DNA from: Candidatus Leptovillus gracilis
GTDB lineage: Bacteria > Chloroflexota > Anaerolineae > Promineifilales > Promineifilaceae
DNA: 64,000 nt
Assembly (NCBI GenBank): GCA_016716065.1
Contig: JADJXA010000026.1
Coordinates: 62,001 to 126,000, forward strand
Direction of reading: 5' to 3'
The notes under the pieces were generated by a model. The model worked only from the letters and a program-made list of their open reading frames with translations, did no database searches and was not told the DNA's origin. This document shows, in pieces, positions 45,771 to 55,946 of this stretch. The translations under genes and the position numbers were made by a program. Each line of letters starts with the position of its first letter. Within the stretch, counting starts at the first letter, position 1.

Positions 45771-47798
45771 ATGGCTCTTAAACATACTAATCCGACACGG
45801 CAGCGCCAAGATCGCGACGGCAATCGTTATACAGCTCGTGCTCCGTACAATTTCATTCCATTGACTGATAAGGTGGTACGGATTTCACCGGATACAATTC
45901 CGGACCAAGACACCTTCCAGGAAGATTCTCTCACCGGCTGGATTGACTGTGAAATTGAGACCATGGCTCCCACCCACATACGCGGTATGATGATGGAGGC
46001 GATGTTCCGTGATCAGGGGTTAAAAAAGCCTGATGAGTTGACTTTGGCGGAGAAGGAAACCCGCGCACCATTCTTTTCGTCTAGTGATGGTAAAGTGGAA
46101 GGGCAATTACAGCCGATCATTCCAGGCAGTTCGCTACGTGGGATGATCCGGCAGCTGGTGGAAGTGTTGGGATACGGCCGTATCCGCTGGGTGGCCGACC
46201 AGCCTAAAATGTTCTTCCGGGCTGTGGCTGCGTCTAAATTTGATCCGTTGCGAGAGCCATACAATGACCTGATCGGCCGTTTTTCCAAAAACGTTCGTGC
46301 TGGTTACCTTCTCTACGACGATCAAAACAACGAGCCATATGATGGCTGGTATATCTTACCAGCACGCGAATGGCCCACCGGAGAGACGTACATCCGGATT
46401 AAGGACAAAGCAATCCAATCTTTGGGGCTGGAAGGTTATATCGGCTTCAATGATGAAAATTACCGGCCACAAATCCAAGCCGTTAGCTTTGAACCAGAAA
46501 CGAAACATGGTAAGCGAGGCCTTTATGTGCAAATAAATGCACTTGGCGCCCGTGATGCCTATCGCATCAAAGGTAACCTTGTTTGCGCTGGGAATATGTT
46601 AGAAGCGGGGGATGTGGGTAAAACGCGATCTCCACGCGCCCGTCAGGCACTCATGCTACTGCCAGACAGCAAAAAGCAGCCCGTGAAAATCCCCCCACAG
46701 ACTGTAAGAGATTACCTGGACAGCCTTACCACTTTCCAACGCGAGCAGTTGATCGACTGGAGCAGTGACCAGGGTTGCCTGGGGCATTTGAAGCCGGTCT
46801 TTTACATTCTGGATAGGGGTGATGTAATGGCCTTTGGCCACAGCCCCAACTTCCGAGTGCCGGCGTTGGTTGAGGACGAGAATGGCAATAAGCGGGCGGC
46901 AACACCCTACGACTTTGTGTCTGAGGAGCATAAGGGGCGACAGAACCCTGATCTGGCCGACGCGCTTTTTGGCTGGGTGGAAGAAGCGGATGGGCCTGCC
47001 GGCAGTCGCGCCGGCCGTGTTTTCTTTAGCGATGCCCATTTTAAAAACGCCAAAGATGGTGTCTGGATGCAGATGGTAACGCCCCATGTCCTGGCAAGCC
47101 CCAAGCCCAACACTTTTCAGCACTACCTAGTGCAGGATAAAAGCCAGGGACACGATCCAGATCGCAATGATCAATTGGCCTATTATGGTTCTGACTTAAC
47201 CACCACGCAGATACGGGGTGTAAAGCATTACTGGCACCGCGGCCACCAGCCAGAAATCCGGGCAACAGTTAAGGAAAAAGAACACGAATCGCAGTTGACC
47301 CGCATCATCCCGCTGAAGCCGGGCATCATCTTTACCTGCCGCATCCGCTTCGAGAATTTGAAGCCGGAGGAGTTGGGGTTGTTATGGTGGGCGCTTGCTC
47401 TTCCGACTGAGGACGGTCGTACCTTTTGCCACAAAATAGGGATGGGCAAGCCGCTGGGTATGGGTGGTGTGGCTATTCGCCCCAAACTAACGCTAACGAA
47501 ACGGCTGCAACGCTACCACACCCTTTTTACTAGTACAAACTGGCAGGAAGCGGCCGAAGCAACTGACCCAGGACTATACATCGATAAGTTTGAGCAGTTT
47601 ATTTTAGAAAGGATTAGCGGCAGTTCGTTCGCCCGCCAGGAGCGCATTCGTATGCTGCTGGAAATGCTGGTCTGGCGTGAGGATGATTCTGCCTGGACTG
47701 ATGCCACCCGTTACATGGAGATTGAGTACGGCCCACGCAAGCTAAACGAATACAAGGAACGACCGGTACTCCCTGATCCGTTGGAAGTTGGTAAATAA
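45771..47798 (+). CDS. Large RAMP protein, TIGR03986-like
   Basis: A 675-residue CRISPR RAMP protein after a strong AAGGAGG ribosome site. Recognisable parts: NFIPLTDKVV near the start, WIDCEIETMAPTHIRG, PIIPGSSLRGMIRQLVEVL (the RAMP helix) and GRVFFSDAHF. The C-terminal glycine-rich segment reads KIGMGKPLGMGGVAIRPKL. It belongs to the long Cas7-type RAMP family with a big insertion found in III-D loci. It probably occupies one position of the crRNA backbone and contacts target RNA through its insertion. Octamer density drops sharply after this gene. Confidence 0.8.
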   Translation: MALKHTNPTRQRQDRDGNRYTARAPYNFIPLTDKVVRISPDTIPDQDTFQEDSLTGWIDCEIETMAPTHIRGMMMEAMFRDQGLKKPDELTLAEKETRAPFFSSSDGKVEGQLQPIIPGSSLRGMIRQLVEVLGYGRIRWVADQPKMFFRAVAASKFDPLREPYNDLIGRFSKNVRAGYLLYDDQNNEPYDGWYILPAREWPTGETYIRIKDKAIQSLGLEGYIGFNDENYRPQIQAVSFEPETKHGKRGLYVQINALGARDAYRIKGNLVCAGNMLEAGDVGKTRSPRARQALMLLPDSKKQPVKIPPQTVRDYLDSLTTFQREQLIDWSSDQGCLGHLKPVFYILDRGDVMAFGHSPNFRVPALVEDENGNKRAATPYDFVSEEHKGRQNPDLADALFGWVEEADGPAGSRAGRVFFSDAHFKNAKDGVWMQMVTPHVLASPKPNTFQHYLVQDKSQGHDPDRNDQLAYYGSDLTTTQIRGVKHYWHRGHQPEIRATVKEKEHESQLTRIIPLKPGIIFTCRIRFENLKPEELGLLWWALALPTEDGRTFCHKIGMGKPLGMGGVAIRPKLTLTKRLQRYHTLFTSTNWQEAAEATDPGLYIDKFEQFILERISGSSFARQERIRMLLEMLVWREDDSAWTDATRYMEIEYGPRKLNEYKERPVLPDPLEVGK

Positions 47799-47811
47799 AC
47801 GATTTAGAAAA

Positions 47812-49905
47812 ATGGGCAGCAAGTTAACCGACTTGCTGCCTGATTTGAGCAATAACAGTGAGCTAGGCAGAATGCCTTCCAGGATTTTCCGTTCATTGAA
47901 ATATAAGCTTAAAGATTTGTGGGCTAGGGCGAAAAGTTATTGGCGAACACTTGTCAGTAAGCGATTAGTAATTGCCCTAATAACAGTCACGATCCTGGTT
48001 AGTTTTGTATATATTGGAAGCCAGTTTGGCTGGTCTTGGGTTGGTTTGGGGGAATTTAAGTTGATAAAGAGCTCCACTAATGAGGAAGTGGTTTTTTATC
48101 GACCTCCAAAAACGCTGTGGGATTTTCTTGAAGCAGCCATCTTGCCCGCTTTAGCAGCGCTTGTGATTTATACTCTTGACCATAACGATAAAAAAGCCAA
48201 GCAGCGTATTGCAGATGAAGAACGGAAACAGGCGGCGTTGACGGGATTCATTGATAGGGTTTCCGATTTGATTCTAAATCAATCTAACATCCAAGAGAGA
48301 GGAGAAGATAATACCCATAATAACCATGTTCACGAAATGATCCATGCTCGCTTATTAGAAGTAGTTAAAGGATTAGATGGTAGCCGTAAAGCACAGTTGT
48401 TTGAATTTTTGCAAGGTTTGGAGTTAATCTTGCTAAAGGCGAATCTAGATAAAAATGATGACGACTCTAAAGATGAAAACGACTCCGGCCTTCAAGAACA
48501 GCCACGACGGTTTCCGGATTCCCTTCTAGATGGCGTCGATTTCTCTGGAGTTGAGTTAAAAAACACAAAACTTGCGCGAATGGAGCTATCTGGTGTCCGT
48601 ATGAAAAGTGCGCATTTAGTAAATGTTGATTTTTCGAACTGTATCTTGCGTAGTGTTGATTTTGATGAAACCGTCATGGAAGCGGGTTATTTCAAGGATT
48701 CAGATTTGGAAAATCTGTCTTGCCAAAATGCTACGTTTAATTGGGTCAATATGAATAAGGCTGTTTTGAAGTACAGCAACTGGACATATTGCGTTTTTAC
48801 TGATGGTATTATAAATGAGGCCCATTTACACGGCGCAAAATTGAATGGAACCAAGTTTAAAAGGGTAAAACTTTTCAAGGCTAAACTTTTGCAAAATGTT
48901 GAGATGCGTAAAGTGAAATGGCAGGATGTTGATCTGACGGAAGCTGAACTTGAAGATGCAGATCTTACGGAGGCAACATTTGTCAATACGCAATTTGATG
49001 GCGCTAGATTGGTAAGAACAAAGTTTCAAAATGCAGATTTACGTGGATGCAGTATGAAAGGTGCTGTATTACGCGGAGCAAGATTAGATGGTGCACGACT
49101 TTCTAGTATGATATTCGCAGAAGTAAAAGATTTCTCGCGTTGCCACTTCCATAAGTCAAGAATTGACAGTGAGATCAGCTCTGGAGAGCAGGGTTTAAAT
49201 AAATGGTTTATCGTATGGCAATTAGTAAACAAACAAACCCAAAGCATAATTCACATAGATGATTTACAGGATGCAGACCTAACTAATCTCGACCTAAGGA
49301 ACAGGAATTTCCTTCGCTGCAAGATGCAAGGTGTTGATCTGAGCAATTCAAACTTGGAAGGTAGCGACTTGCGAGGGGCTGATCTTACAAGTTCTTCCAT
49401 TGGTCTTCATGATTTTGAAGAAGGCACAATTTTGCGCAACACGAACTTGAAAAAATGTAAATTCAATAATGCCTTACTAATGGGAGCTATTCTAGATGGC
49501 GCAGATCTATCAGGGGCAAATCTATCAGGGGCAAATCTTATTGGTGCTTCCTTGAAAAACACCAGGCTACATAATGCAATAATTGATGAAAATACTTGTT
49601 TCGATCCAAAGGGGATGCTTGTATGGCAGGCCGTTAATCGCCAGCTGGATGATGTTGATTTAATGCAGAAGTCTTTGTCAGACGCGAACCTGGAAGATGC
49701 TGACTTAAGTGGCAAAATATGTTCTGGTACAACCTTTGATAAAACAAATCTATCTGGCGTCTCGTTTAGAGATTGTCGCGTAGATAGTGCTTCTTTTCGG
49801 TTGGCTGTTTTAGATAGGGCAGATTTCACTGGCGCTAACGGTTTAAATGTTGAGGAAATCAAGAAACAGGCTAGTAGTTACAAGGGAACCATCTGGCCTG
49901 TTTAA
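47812..49905 (+). CDS. Membrane-anchored pentapeptide-repeat protein
   Basis: A 697-residue protein; ATG 47812 is preferred over an in-frame TTG at 47788 overlapping the upstream gene. Two hydrophobic helices (about residues 45-68 and 100-120) precede a charged coiled-coil stretch (HNDKKAKQRIADEERKQ). From about residue 230 to 690 there are dozens of A(D/N)Lxx-type pentapeptides (ADLSGANLSGANLIGAS), which fold as a right-handed four-sided beta helix. Codon use is much more AT-rich than its neighbours and it has no ACGGCCGT octamer, both signs of recent transfer. Sitting between interference genes, it may be an ancillary membrane effector. No nuclease or CARF motif is visible. Confidence 0.75.
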   Translation: MGSKLTDLLPDLSNNSELGRMPSRIFRSLKYKLKDLWARAKSYWRTLVSKRLVIALITVTILVSFVYIGSQFGWSWVGLGEFKLIKSSTNEEVVFYRPPKTLWDFLEAAILPALAALVIYTLDHNDKKAKQRIADEERKQAALTGFIDRVSDLILNQSNIQERGEDNTHNNHVHEMIHARLLEVVKGLDGSRKAQLFEFLQGLELILLKANLDKNDDDSKDENDSGLQEQPRRFPDSLLDGVDFSGVELKNTKLARMELSGVRMKSAHLVNVDFSNCILRSVDFDETVMEAGYFKDSDLENLSCQNATFNWVNMNKAVLKYSNWTYCVFTDGIINEAHLHGAKLNGTKFKRVKLFKAKLLQNVEMRKVKWQDVDLTEAELEDADLTEATFVNTQFDGARLVRTKFQNADLRGCSMKGAVLRGARLDGARLSSMIFAEVKDFSRCHFHKSRIDSEISSGEQGLNKWFIVWQLVNKQTQSIIHIDDLQDADLTNLDLRNRNFLRCKMQGVDLSNSNLEGSDLRGADLTSSSIGLHDFEEGTILRNTNLKKCKFNNALLMGAILDGADLSGANLSGANLIGASLKNTRLHNAIIDENTCFDPKGMLVWQAVNRQLDDVDLMQKSLSDANLEDADLSGKICSGTTFDKTNLSGVSFRDCRVDSASFRLAVLDRADFTGANGLNVEEIKKQASSYKGTIWPV

Positions 49906-49956
49906 GTGAAATGCTATCTTAACCTTCAAAGAAAAGGGAAGCAATAGAGCAAATCA

Positions 49957-52257
49957 GTGAAAAAGAAGCACGTTGCGGCAACGGCCGTTACCCTCATCCT
50001 CTTTCTCTTCCTCCTCCTAATGGTCTGGCTTTTATGGCCCGTGCCCAATGCTGCCCAGAACGACTTGGCTGGCGTTACCATCACGAATGGGCAGGAAGAG
50101 GCGGCGCGGCAGTACGCGCTGGGCTTGGTGTATGAAGAAGCTGGAGATTGGGCGGCGGCCCAAGAACAGTATGCCGAGGCCGCTCTTTCTGTGCAGCCGG
50201 AAATTCAACAAGCGGCCACGGCCGGGTTGTCTCGTGTTTTGGCTGCCCAAGAGAATTGGCGTTTAGCCTGGTGGGCGCAATGGCGGGCAACGGCCGTTTG
50301 GCTTAGCCAGGTTTTCTTTTTATTAGCTATAGTAGCTGCTGTTATGAGTCTGGCGTGGTTATGGCGCAGTACCCGGCAGCCACGCCTAGGATACCTGGTG
50401 CAGCCGGTTCAGGACTTTACCAAAGATGGTTGGGGCAATGGTCTCCACCATCTTCTTTTTTTACAGCTACAAACAGCACAGCGAACTCAAACCGCCGCCG
50501 TTGAGGCGCTGCAAACGCAGGCATTGGCGGCGGGCCTGTTCCCTGTCATCACCCCCTGGCAGGAAATATCAGTCCCTCTGGGCAACGCTCTGTCTGTACT
50601 CGAGAAGGTGACTGTGGCTGGGGTGAATGTAAGTTTACGGCCGTTTGCCCAAACCCTTTATACCCTTTGGCGGCAGCAAGAATACACAATCACCGCGCAA
50701 ATGCACCAGCGCGGTGGTCGTCTTGCTCTCCATGTCGAAATTCGCCACCATCCCGATGGTCACATTACCTATTGGGAGATTGAAGGAGACGCGCAACAAT
50801 CGCTAGCTGAACAGCGTGAACTTATTGCCAGCGAATGGGCCTACCGGCTGATGGCGACCCAGAGCGATGGGGATGCTCCTCCCTGGCATGCGCTGGCTGC
50901 ATATGTGCATGGTTTGCACCTCTGGCAGCGCTACCGGGAAGACGGCCGTTACCAGCCAGACCTGCTACAGAAAGCTTTGCAGCAAGTACGGGCCGCCCAA
51001 GCTGATGCTCCTTTTTGGGTGCCAGCCCAATTCACCCTGGGTACGCTGTACAATGCGCTTGGTCAATATGAGCTGGCCGAAGCGACATTTCGCCAGTTAC
51101 TTGCCACCAACAACAGCGAAGACGATCTTCCCCTGCGCTACAATTTGGGCGTTAGTTTGTACCATCAGGTTGAAAAAGGGGCTTGGGCACGCCAAAGCGC
51201 CGCTGAACAGTTCCATCTTGTCCGGCAGAGAGTAGAGGCCGCCGCGACCCACGCCAACAAAGAACTAGTGTTGCTGGCATTAACCTATGCTGGTTTGGGC
51301 ATCGTCGCTGCGCTAGAGGCCAGCCCGCGCATCAAAAAAGCAGATTGGCAGGTTGACCCGCAAATGGAACGGTTAACGGCCGTGCAGTTTTACGCAGATC
51401 TTGCCCGTAACCTTGCGGCCAAAATCTCAGATGCACAAATGCGTGCCATTGTATTCGCTGCGGCCGACCATAGTGATGGGTTTGCCCAGTTGCAAGTAAA
51501 AAACATGGAAGCAGCACGCGATTTGTTGCAGCAAGCCATTGAAGGCCGACCCGCTTACCCCGTTCCCTATGTAAATTTGGCCGACACCTATGAAAAAGGC
51601 TCGGAAGAAGCGATCACCTGGTTGAAACGGGCATTAGACATTCAACCGGGCTTTGCTTTTGGTTGGTTCCATCTCGGCCAGGCATACGACACAAAAAGCA
51701 GAAACGACCCAATCTGGCGGGAAGCGGCGCGTGAAGCATTCAGCCACGCGGTTAATTTTGCCGATGCCCAGGAGCGGCTGGGCACTATCGCCTTCAAGCA
51801 GGGTGATTACCAGCAGGCAATGACCCATTACCATACAGCGGTACAACTAAACGGCCGTAAAGAACACATCTGGCGCAGTATGGCCTGGCGCACATTAGAG
51901 GCCATCGAAAAAAGGTGGATTGCTGAAACAGACGCGACTTTACGTGACGCGCTTCGCTGGGCAGATCAGGCAGTTGAATTGACCGCCGGCACAGAAAATG
52001 AATGGCGCGCGTATGATGTGCGGGGATGGGCGCTGCGATTGCTGCAACAGCCACAGGAAGCATTGACAGCGCTCGACCAATCCATTGCCTTGAAAGAACG
52101 AGCGCAAAATCTTTACCATCGCGCACAGGTGCATCTGCAAATCGGGAATATCAAAGCGGCAGCGACGGATTTGCACCAGGCCGAAAAGTATGTAGGAAAA
52201 GATGAAAAGTGGCGATCAGCCATCCAAGTCCTGCAACAACAATTGGGTGACATGTAA
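49957..52257 (+). CDS. Membrane TPR-repeat protein
   Basis: A 766-residue protein starting at GTG. A membrane helix at about residues 8-29 is followed by a short TPR-like pair (ARQYALGLVYEEAGDWAAAQEQYAEAAL), a second membrane helix (about 112-135), an alpha/beta region (about 150-300) and then repeated TPR-type helices to the C-terminus (FTLGTLYNALGQYELAEATFRQLL; GWFHLGQAYD; LGTIAFKQGDYQQAMTHYHTAV). It carries several ACGGCCGT octamers, so it is native in composition, unlike the preceding gene. It ends one base into the next start codon. Probably a protein-interaction scaffold at the membrane; link to CRISPR unknown. Confidence 0.7.
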   Translation: MKKKHVAATAVTLILFLFLLLMVWLLWPVPNAAQNDLAGVTITNGQEEAARQYALGLVYEEAGDWAAAQEQYAEAALSVQPEIQQAATAGLSRVLAAQENWRLAWWAQWRATAVWLSQVFFLLAIVAAVMSLAWLWRSTRQPRLGYLVQPVQDFTKDGWGNGLHHLLFLQLQTAQRTQTAAVEALQTQALAAGLFPVITPWQEISVPLGNALSVLEKVTVAGVNVSLRPFAQTLYTLWRQQEYTITAQMHQRGGRLALHVEIRHHPDGHITYWEIEGDAQQSLAEQRELIASEWAYRLMATQSDGDAPPWHALAAYVHGLHLWQRYREDGRYQPDLLQKALQQVRAAQADAPFWVPAQFTLGTLYNALGQYELAEATFRQLLATNNSEDDLPLRYNLGVSLYHQVEKGAWARQSAAEQFHLVRQRVEAAATHANKELVLLALTYAGLGIVAALEASPRIKKADWQVDPQMERLTAVQFYADLARNLAAKISDAQMRAIVFAAADHSDGFAQLQVKNMEAARDLLQQAIEGRPAYPVPYVNLADTYEKGSEEAITWLKRALDIQPGFAFGWFHLGQAYDTKSRNDPIWREAAREAFSHAVNFADAQERLGTIAFKQGDYQQAMTHYHTAVQLNGRKEHIWRSMAWRTLEAIEKRWIAETDATLRDALRWADQAVELTAGTENEWRAYDVRGWALRLLQQPQEALTALDQSIALKERAQNLYHRAQVHLQIGNIKAAATDLHQAEKYVGKDEKWRSAIQVLQQQLGDM

Positions 52258-52802
52258 TGGAAATGGATAAATGGCATACTGTTCGCAAAAAATTGCAAGC
52301 CGAGAATAAGGACGGGTTAATTGAGCTGCTGCGAGAACTAACGGCCGTTTCCCCAACAGTAGCGCAATTCTTACACGCCCGTTACCTTGACACCCAAGAC
52401 ATCACCGCACGCATACAACCCTATCTGAAGCGAATAGACGCTCAATTCGAGGGAGAGGAAATGTGGCCGGATTTGGGGCAGATTGCGCAAGCCATCCAGG
52501 AATACCAGTTAGCAACCCGGCAAGAGCCAGACGGTACAACAGAACTGTATGTTTACGCGCTTGAAGCTGTCGCAGGATTTTTCTGGGGCATAGGCATTCA
52601 TGATATGGACTTGTTGGGCGATGTCGCTGAATTTGCCTGGGAGTGCGTTTCCCACTTTAACGATTTCCCTGCTCTATATCCTTTGTACGCTGATCGCTTG
52701 CGTGACATCGCGGCAAAGTTAAGTGAACATGAATGGGAAGGATTGACCGATCCTTTTTATCAGTTGGACGCGGATATGGATAATTCAGTAGAACTGCTGT
52801 AA
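52257..52802 (+). CDS. Uncharacterised protein coupled to the TPR gene
   Basis: A 181-residue acidic, helical protein whose ATG overlaps the TPR stop codon (TAATG). No family recognised. The pattern WPDLGQIAQAIQEYQL...YVYALEAVAGFFWGIG...LLGDVAEFAWECVSHF suggests a helical bundle. No signal peptide or long hydrophobic helix. Tight coupling implies it works with the TPR protein. It lies 6 bp before cas6. Confidence 0.6.
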   Translation: MEMDKWHTVRKKLQAENKDGLIELLRELTAVSPTVAQFLHARYLDTQDITARIQPYLKRIDAQFEGEEMWPDLGQIAQAIQEYQLATRQEPDGTTELYVYALEAVAGFFWGIGIHDMDLLGDVAEFAWECVSHFNDFPALYPLYADRLRDIAAKLSEHEWEGLTDPFYQLDADMDNSVELL

Positions 52803-52808
52803 GTTGCC

Positions 52809-53561
52809 ATGCACACCATTACCTACACCTTCACCCCCCTGCGTGATCCGGTCAACGGCCGTTCCATCCACGCCCGCGGCCTGCACGGCTTCCTCTTCAA
52901 CATCACCGGCCAGGCCGACCGGGCCGAATCCGACTGGCTGCACCGCCACCCCACGCCCCGGCCGTTCACCTTTGTGCCGCTCTACAACGACGCCGGCCAT
53001 CTGGCCGGGCTGCGCCTCTCTGCCCTGACCGACCGCGCCGCCACGCTCTTCCAGCGCACCGGCGAATGGTTCGCCCGCGAGCGACGGCCGTGCCACATTG
53101 GCGGGCAGGAATTCACCATCGCTGACGTGCAGACCGTGCCCGGCCCCGGCTGGCCGCAGCTGGCTCTCAGCCAACCCGGCCATCAGGTTGGGCTGCGCTT
53201 CCTCTCGCCCACCGCCTTCAAGCAAGGGCCGCGCCATCTGCCCTTGCCCATGCCGGGCAACGTCTTCGCCGGGCCGCAGCGCATCTGGGAAACATTTGCC
53301 CCACCTATGCTGCGGCTGCCCGAAGGCTGGCTGGATTGGTGCGCCCGCGATGTATTCATCACCCGGCACAGCATCGAGACGGTGACGGTGGCCATAGACC
53401 AACGCGAACAATTCACTGGCTTTGTCGGCGAAGTCTGGTTCCTGGCCCATCAGGGGCAAGAGATTGACCTATGCGCCTGGCAGGCGCTGACCGACCTGGC
53501 TACCTTCTGCGGCGTCGGCCACAAAACGACGATGGGGATGGGAGCAGTCGCCCGGCTCTGA
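52809..53561 (+). CDS. cas6: Cas6 endoribonuclease
   Basis: A 250-residue RAMP-fold protein. It has a Cas6-type start (HTITYTFTPLRDPVNGRSIHARGLHGFLFNI, the His in the first helix being a candidate catalytic residue), a middle RFLSPTAFKQG block and the C-terminal glycine-rich loop CGVGHKTTMGMGAV that binds the repeat. It should cut the array transcript within each repeat, eight bases before the spacer, leaving the GTTGAAAC handle. GC content is clearly higher than that of the preceding genes. No ribosome site is evident; it is the last gene of the interference operon. Confidence 0.88.
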   Translation: MHTITYTFTPLRDPVNGRSIHARGLHGFLFNITGQADRAESDWLHRHPTPRPFTFVPLYNDAGHLAGLRLSALTDRAATLFQRTGEWFARERRPCHIGGQEFTIADVQTVPGPGWPQLALSQPGHQVGLRFLSPTAFKQGPRHLPLPMPGNVFAGPQRIWETFAPPMLRLPEGWLDWCARDVFITRHSIETVTVAIDQREQFTGFVGEVWFLAHQGQEIDLCAWQALTDLATFCGVGHKTTMGMGAVARL

Positions 53562-54670
53562 AACGGCCGTGCGAGTCCGATATAACCCGAAGGAAAGGAG
53601 TTCGGTTAACCAGAGTTTTTGATTAGAGTCATTTTGCAGGATTGTTTCAATGAAAAAATGATGGCTGAATTGTTTGCTTGAAAAATAGTAAGACCTGGTG
53701 GTCTTGGTGGACGTGGGTAGTTGGGTCGCGGAACGGCGTTGCGCGGACAAGCCAGGCAAGGTCATGGACAACGGCTATGGACAACGTACGTGGACAACGG
53801 GTATGAGAAGCGCATAGGGCGGCCATTGTTAAGTTGTGGGCGAGATAGACCGCTATATCGAGCGGTCTGACGGTGCGAAAGTGGGCTGAAAATGGCATAT
53901 ATGGGGGTTAGTGTCTGGGGCGCTGAGTGGTGTGAAAGCGGGACCCTATCTTGGAAAAAGAGGGTATCTCTTCGGTGGAAAGGCAAAGCAGGTGAGAGAG
54001 GGAGTAGGGGTAAATTCGTAATGGCCTGTGGGTAACACACCCGCCATATGAGGCAGGCTATCGAGTGCATATGAGAAATTATCGGGACTTTTTCACATAT
54101 TGACGCTTTTCATACTCGAGAGGTTGCCCCATATGGTTAATTTGTTACCGGTGGGCCTGAGAAAAGTGCTTAATGTGGACACATGGTCAGATGAAAGTTG
54201 ACACATTTGGCATATTAGACTCTGCCAGTGTGGTTCAGAAATGAGATTAATCGCTTAAAAAACCGCAAGAGTAGAGAAATGCCGCATTTTGGGCGCGATT
54301 TCCGCCAAAAATGCAAGAAAAAGGCTCAGAAAGGCTTCTGCGTAATTGGCTGGGCCACGATACCCGGCCAGATGAAAGGTAACACATTTGGGACATCAAA
54401 CTTCGCCAAGACGCTACTAGAATGAGCTTGATTGTTCAAAAAGGGCGATTTAGCCACTGAAATCGGCTGGGAGAATAGAATAGGCGAAATCTAGGCGCAA
54501 TTTTCTCAAAAAACGCAACAGAAAAGGGCTGAGGCGAAGCTAATGGGGTTCGAGGAACCATTTTCCCAAATGCACATAATTGACTTCTGCAGCGCAGAAA
54601 ATCTATTTCGGCCGGTCGCTTCTCCTGACGAGGCTGGCGCTTCGGGTGTTTTCCAGCGTTTCTCTGGAAC
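53562..54670. other. Gene-poor region after cas6
   Basis: About 1.1 kb without a supported gene. It contains three short direct copies of TGGACAACG (about 53764-53798), an AT-rich stretch, and two direct copies of the end repeat described separately. Short ORFs here (for example 54228-54425) show no family resemblance or ribosome site. Confidence 0.5.
54187..54407 (+). repeat. Pair of direct end repeats, left side of the insertion region
   Basis: Two copies of CAGATGAAAGG(T)-ACACATTTGG-type sequence at about 54187-54226 and 54366-54407. Inverted partners lie at 57645-57685 and about 57765-57800, on the other side of the IS21-type element. The arrangement (two inward-facing copies on each side) looks like the multi-copy ends of an older element into which the IS21-type element moved. 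Confidence 0.55.
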
Positions 54671-54804
54671 TGTCAACGACAATTAGAAATGCCCATCAAC
54701 GACAATTAGAAATGCCCATACCGTTCCCATAAAAACACGCCCCGACAAGCCGTCAGCCAGCCTGCCAACCACCACCATAGGCCCTCCTTAATGCTTCCCA
54801 TCTG

Positions 54805-55140
54805 TCACCATATCTCATTGAGCCACACGGCCGTTTCCTCCAACCGCGCCAGCGTCAACCCGGCCGACTTACCAACATACCGCTTGTACAAAACGCCATG
54901 CACCCGGCGATAGGCATACCACAGTCCCATCTGCCGCCGCCGCTCCTTGCGGAAAGACACAGGTCCATACAACGGGCCATGCCCGCGACACAGATTGCGC
55001 CGCTGTCCACTGCAATAGCGGAAGGCCGACGCCGTTTCCAACCAGGCAAACCAGGCGGGTGACTCCACCGAGCACACAGGCACGGGGTCGGGATAACAGA
55101 ACAAGAGTTGGTCACGGATTTCTGGCGTCATTTTTGCCAC
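54805..55140 (-). CDS. Small passenger ORF inside the IS21-type element
   Basis: A 111-residue ORF between istB and the left IS end. The C-terminal YAYRRVHGVLYKRYVGKSAGLTLARLEETA resembles the short basic motif near the start of some Chloroflexota LuxR-type regulators and small IS-borne proteins, in which a Y-x-x-R-x-x-G-x-x-x-K-x-Y-x-G-K-S core is common. It may be DNA-binding. I cannot name the family with certainty. Confidence 0.45.
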   Translation of the reverse strand: MAKMTPEIRDQLLFCYPDPVPVCSVESPAWFAWLETASAFRYCSGQRRNLCRGHGPLYGPVSFRKERRRQMGLWYAYRRVHGVLYKRYVGKSAGLTLARLEETAVWLNEIW

Positions 55141-55160
55141 GATTTTCTCCCCATGAAAAG

Positions 55161-55946
55161 TTACCCTACGCCCACCTCTGGTCGCAGCGCCGCCTGACTC
55201 CGTTGCGCCTCTTCCATGCGCATACTCTGGATGTCTCGCCCAAACTCAATGATGATGCTATGATGCACCACCCGGTCTATGGCGGCCGCCGTCGTCAATG
55301 GGTCCTTGAATATCTTGTCCCACTCCGAAAAGACCAGGTTGAGGTAATCACCAGACTGTGCCGCTCATACCGCTCGCTCAAAAGGTGAACAACACCTCCA
55401 TCTCTTCCCGACTCTGCTGCACATAGCCAATATCATCCAGAATGACCACCTCAAACCGGTCTAAACGCCGCAGTTCTCGTTCCAGTTCATATTCCTGCTT
55501 AGCCCGCAGCAGCCGCCCCACCAGCGAAGGTCGGCGTAAACAGCACCGAACGGCCGTTTTCCACCAACAGATGCCCACGGCCGCCGCCAGATGCGTTTTG
55601 CCTGTGCCCGGTAAACCAAAGCACAACACATTCTGGGCCTGATTGACAAAGTCCCGGCCTGCAAATAGGGTAACTGCCGCCGGATGCGCAGCGGCAAGCG
55701 GCCTTCGTCAAAAACGGCAAACGTTTTCCCCGGCGGCAGCTTCGACTCCAGCCGCAGACGCTCAATGCGCCGCTGCTGCCGCGTCGCCACCTCCTGTTCC
55801 AACAAGTGGGCTAAAAAAGCATCCAGCGGCCAGTTATCCCGTTCCGCGCAGCGCATCCCTTCCTCAAGCGCTGCTGCCATCGTCGGCAGCCGCAGCGTCT
55901 TGCAATGCAGCCGCACCATCTCGCTCTGATTCATGCCCGTCGTCAT
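55161..55946 (-). pseudogene. istB: istB-like ATPase helper, multiply frameshifted
   Basis: The gene starts at 55946 in an ATGA overlap with istA (MTTGMNQSEMVRLHCKTLRLP) and should run to a TAA at 55161. The pieces are in different frames: the N-terminal part runs to about 55680, then Walker A GLPGTGKTHLAAAVG and Walker B VVILDDIGYVQQ appear in another frame. LLSERYERHSLVITS follows a further shift near 55380, and the tail (TAAAIDRVVHHSIIIEFGRDIQSM) needs yet another near 55330. At least three frame changes make a working product unlikely, so the element is probably immobile unless helped in trans. Confidence 0.8.

Noticed and set aside
54228..54425. 65-residue ORF after cas6
   Set aside because: No ribosome site, composition like the surrounding repeat region, no family resemblance; it runs through one of the end repeats.
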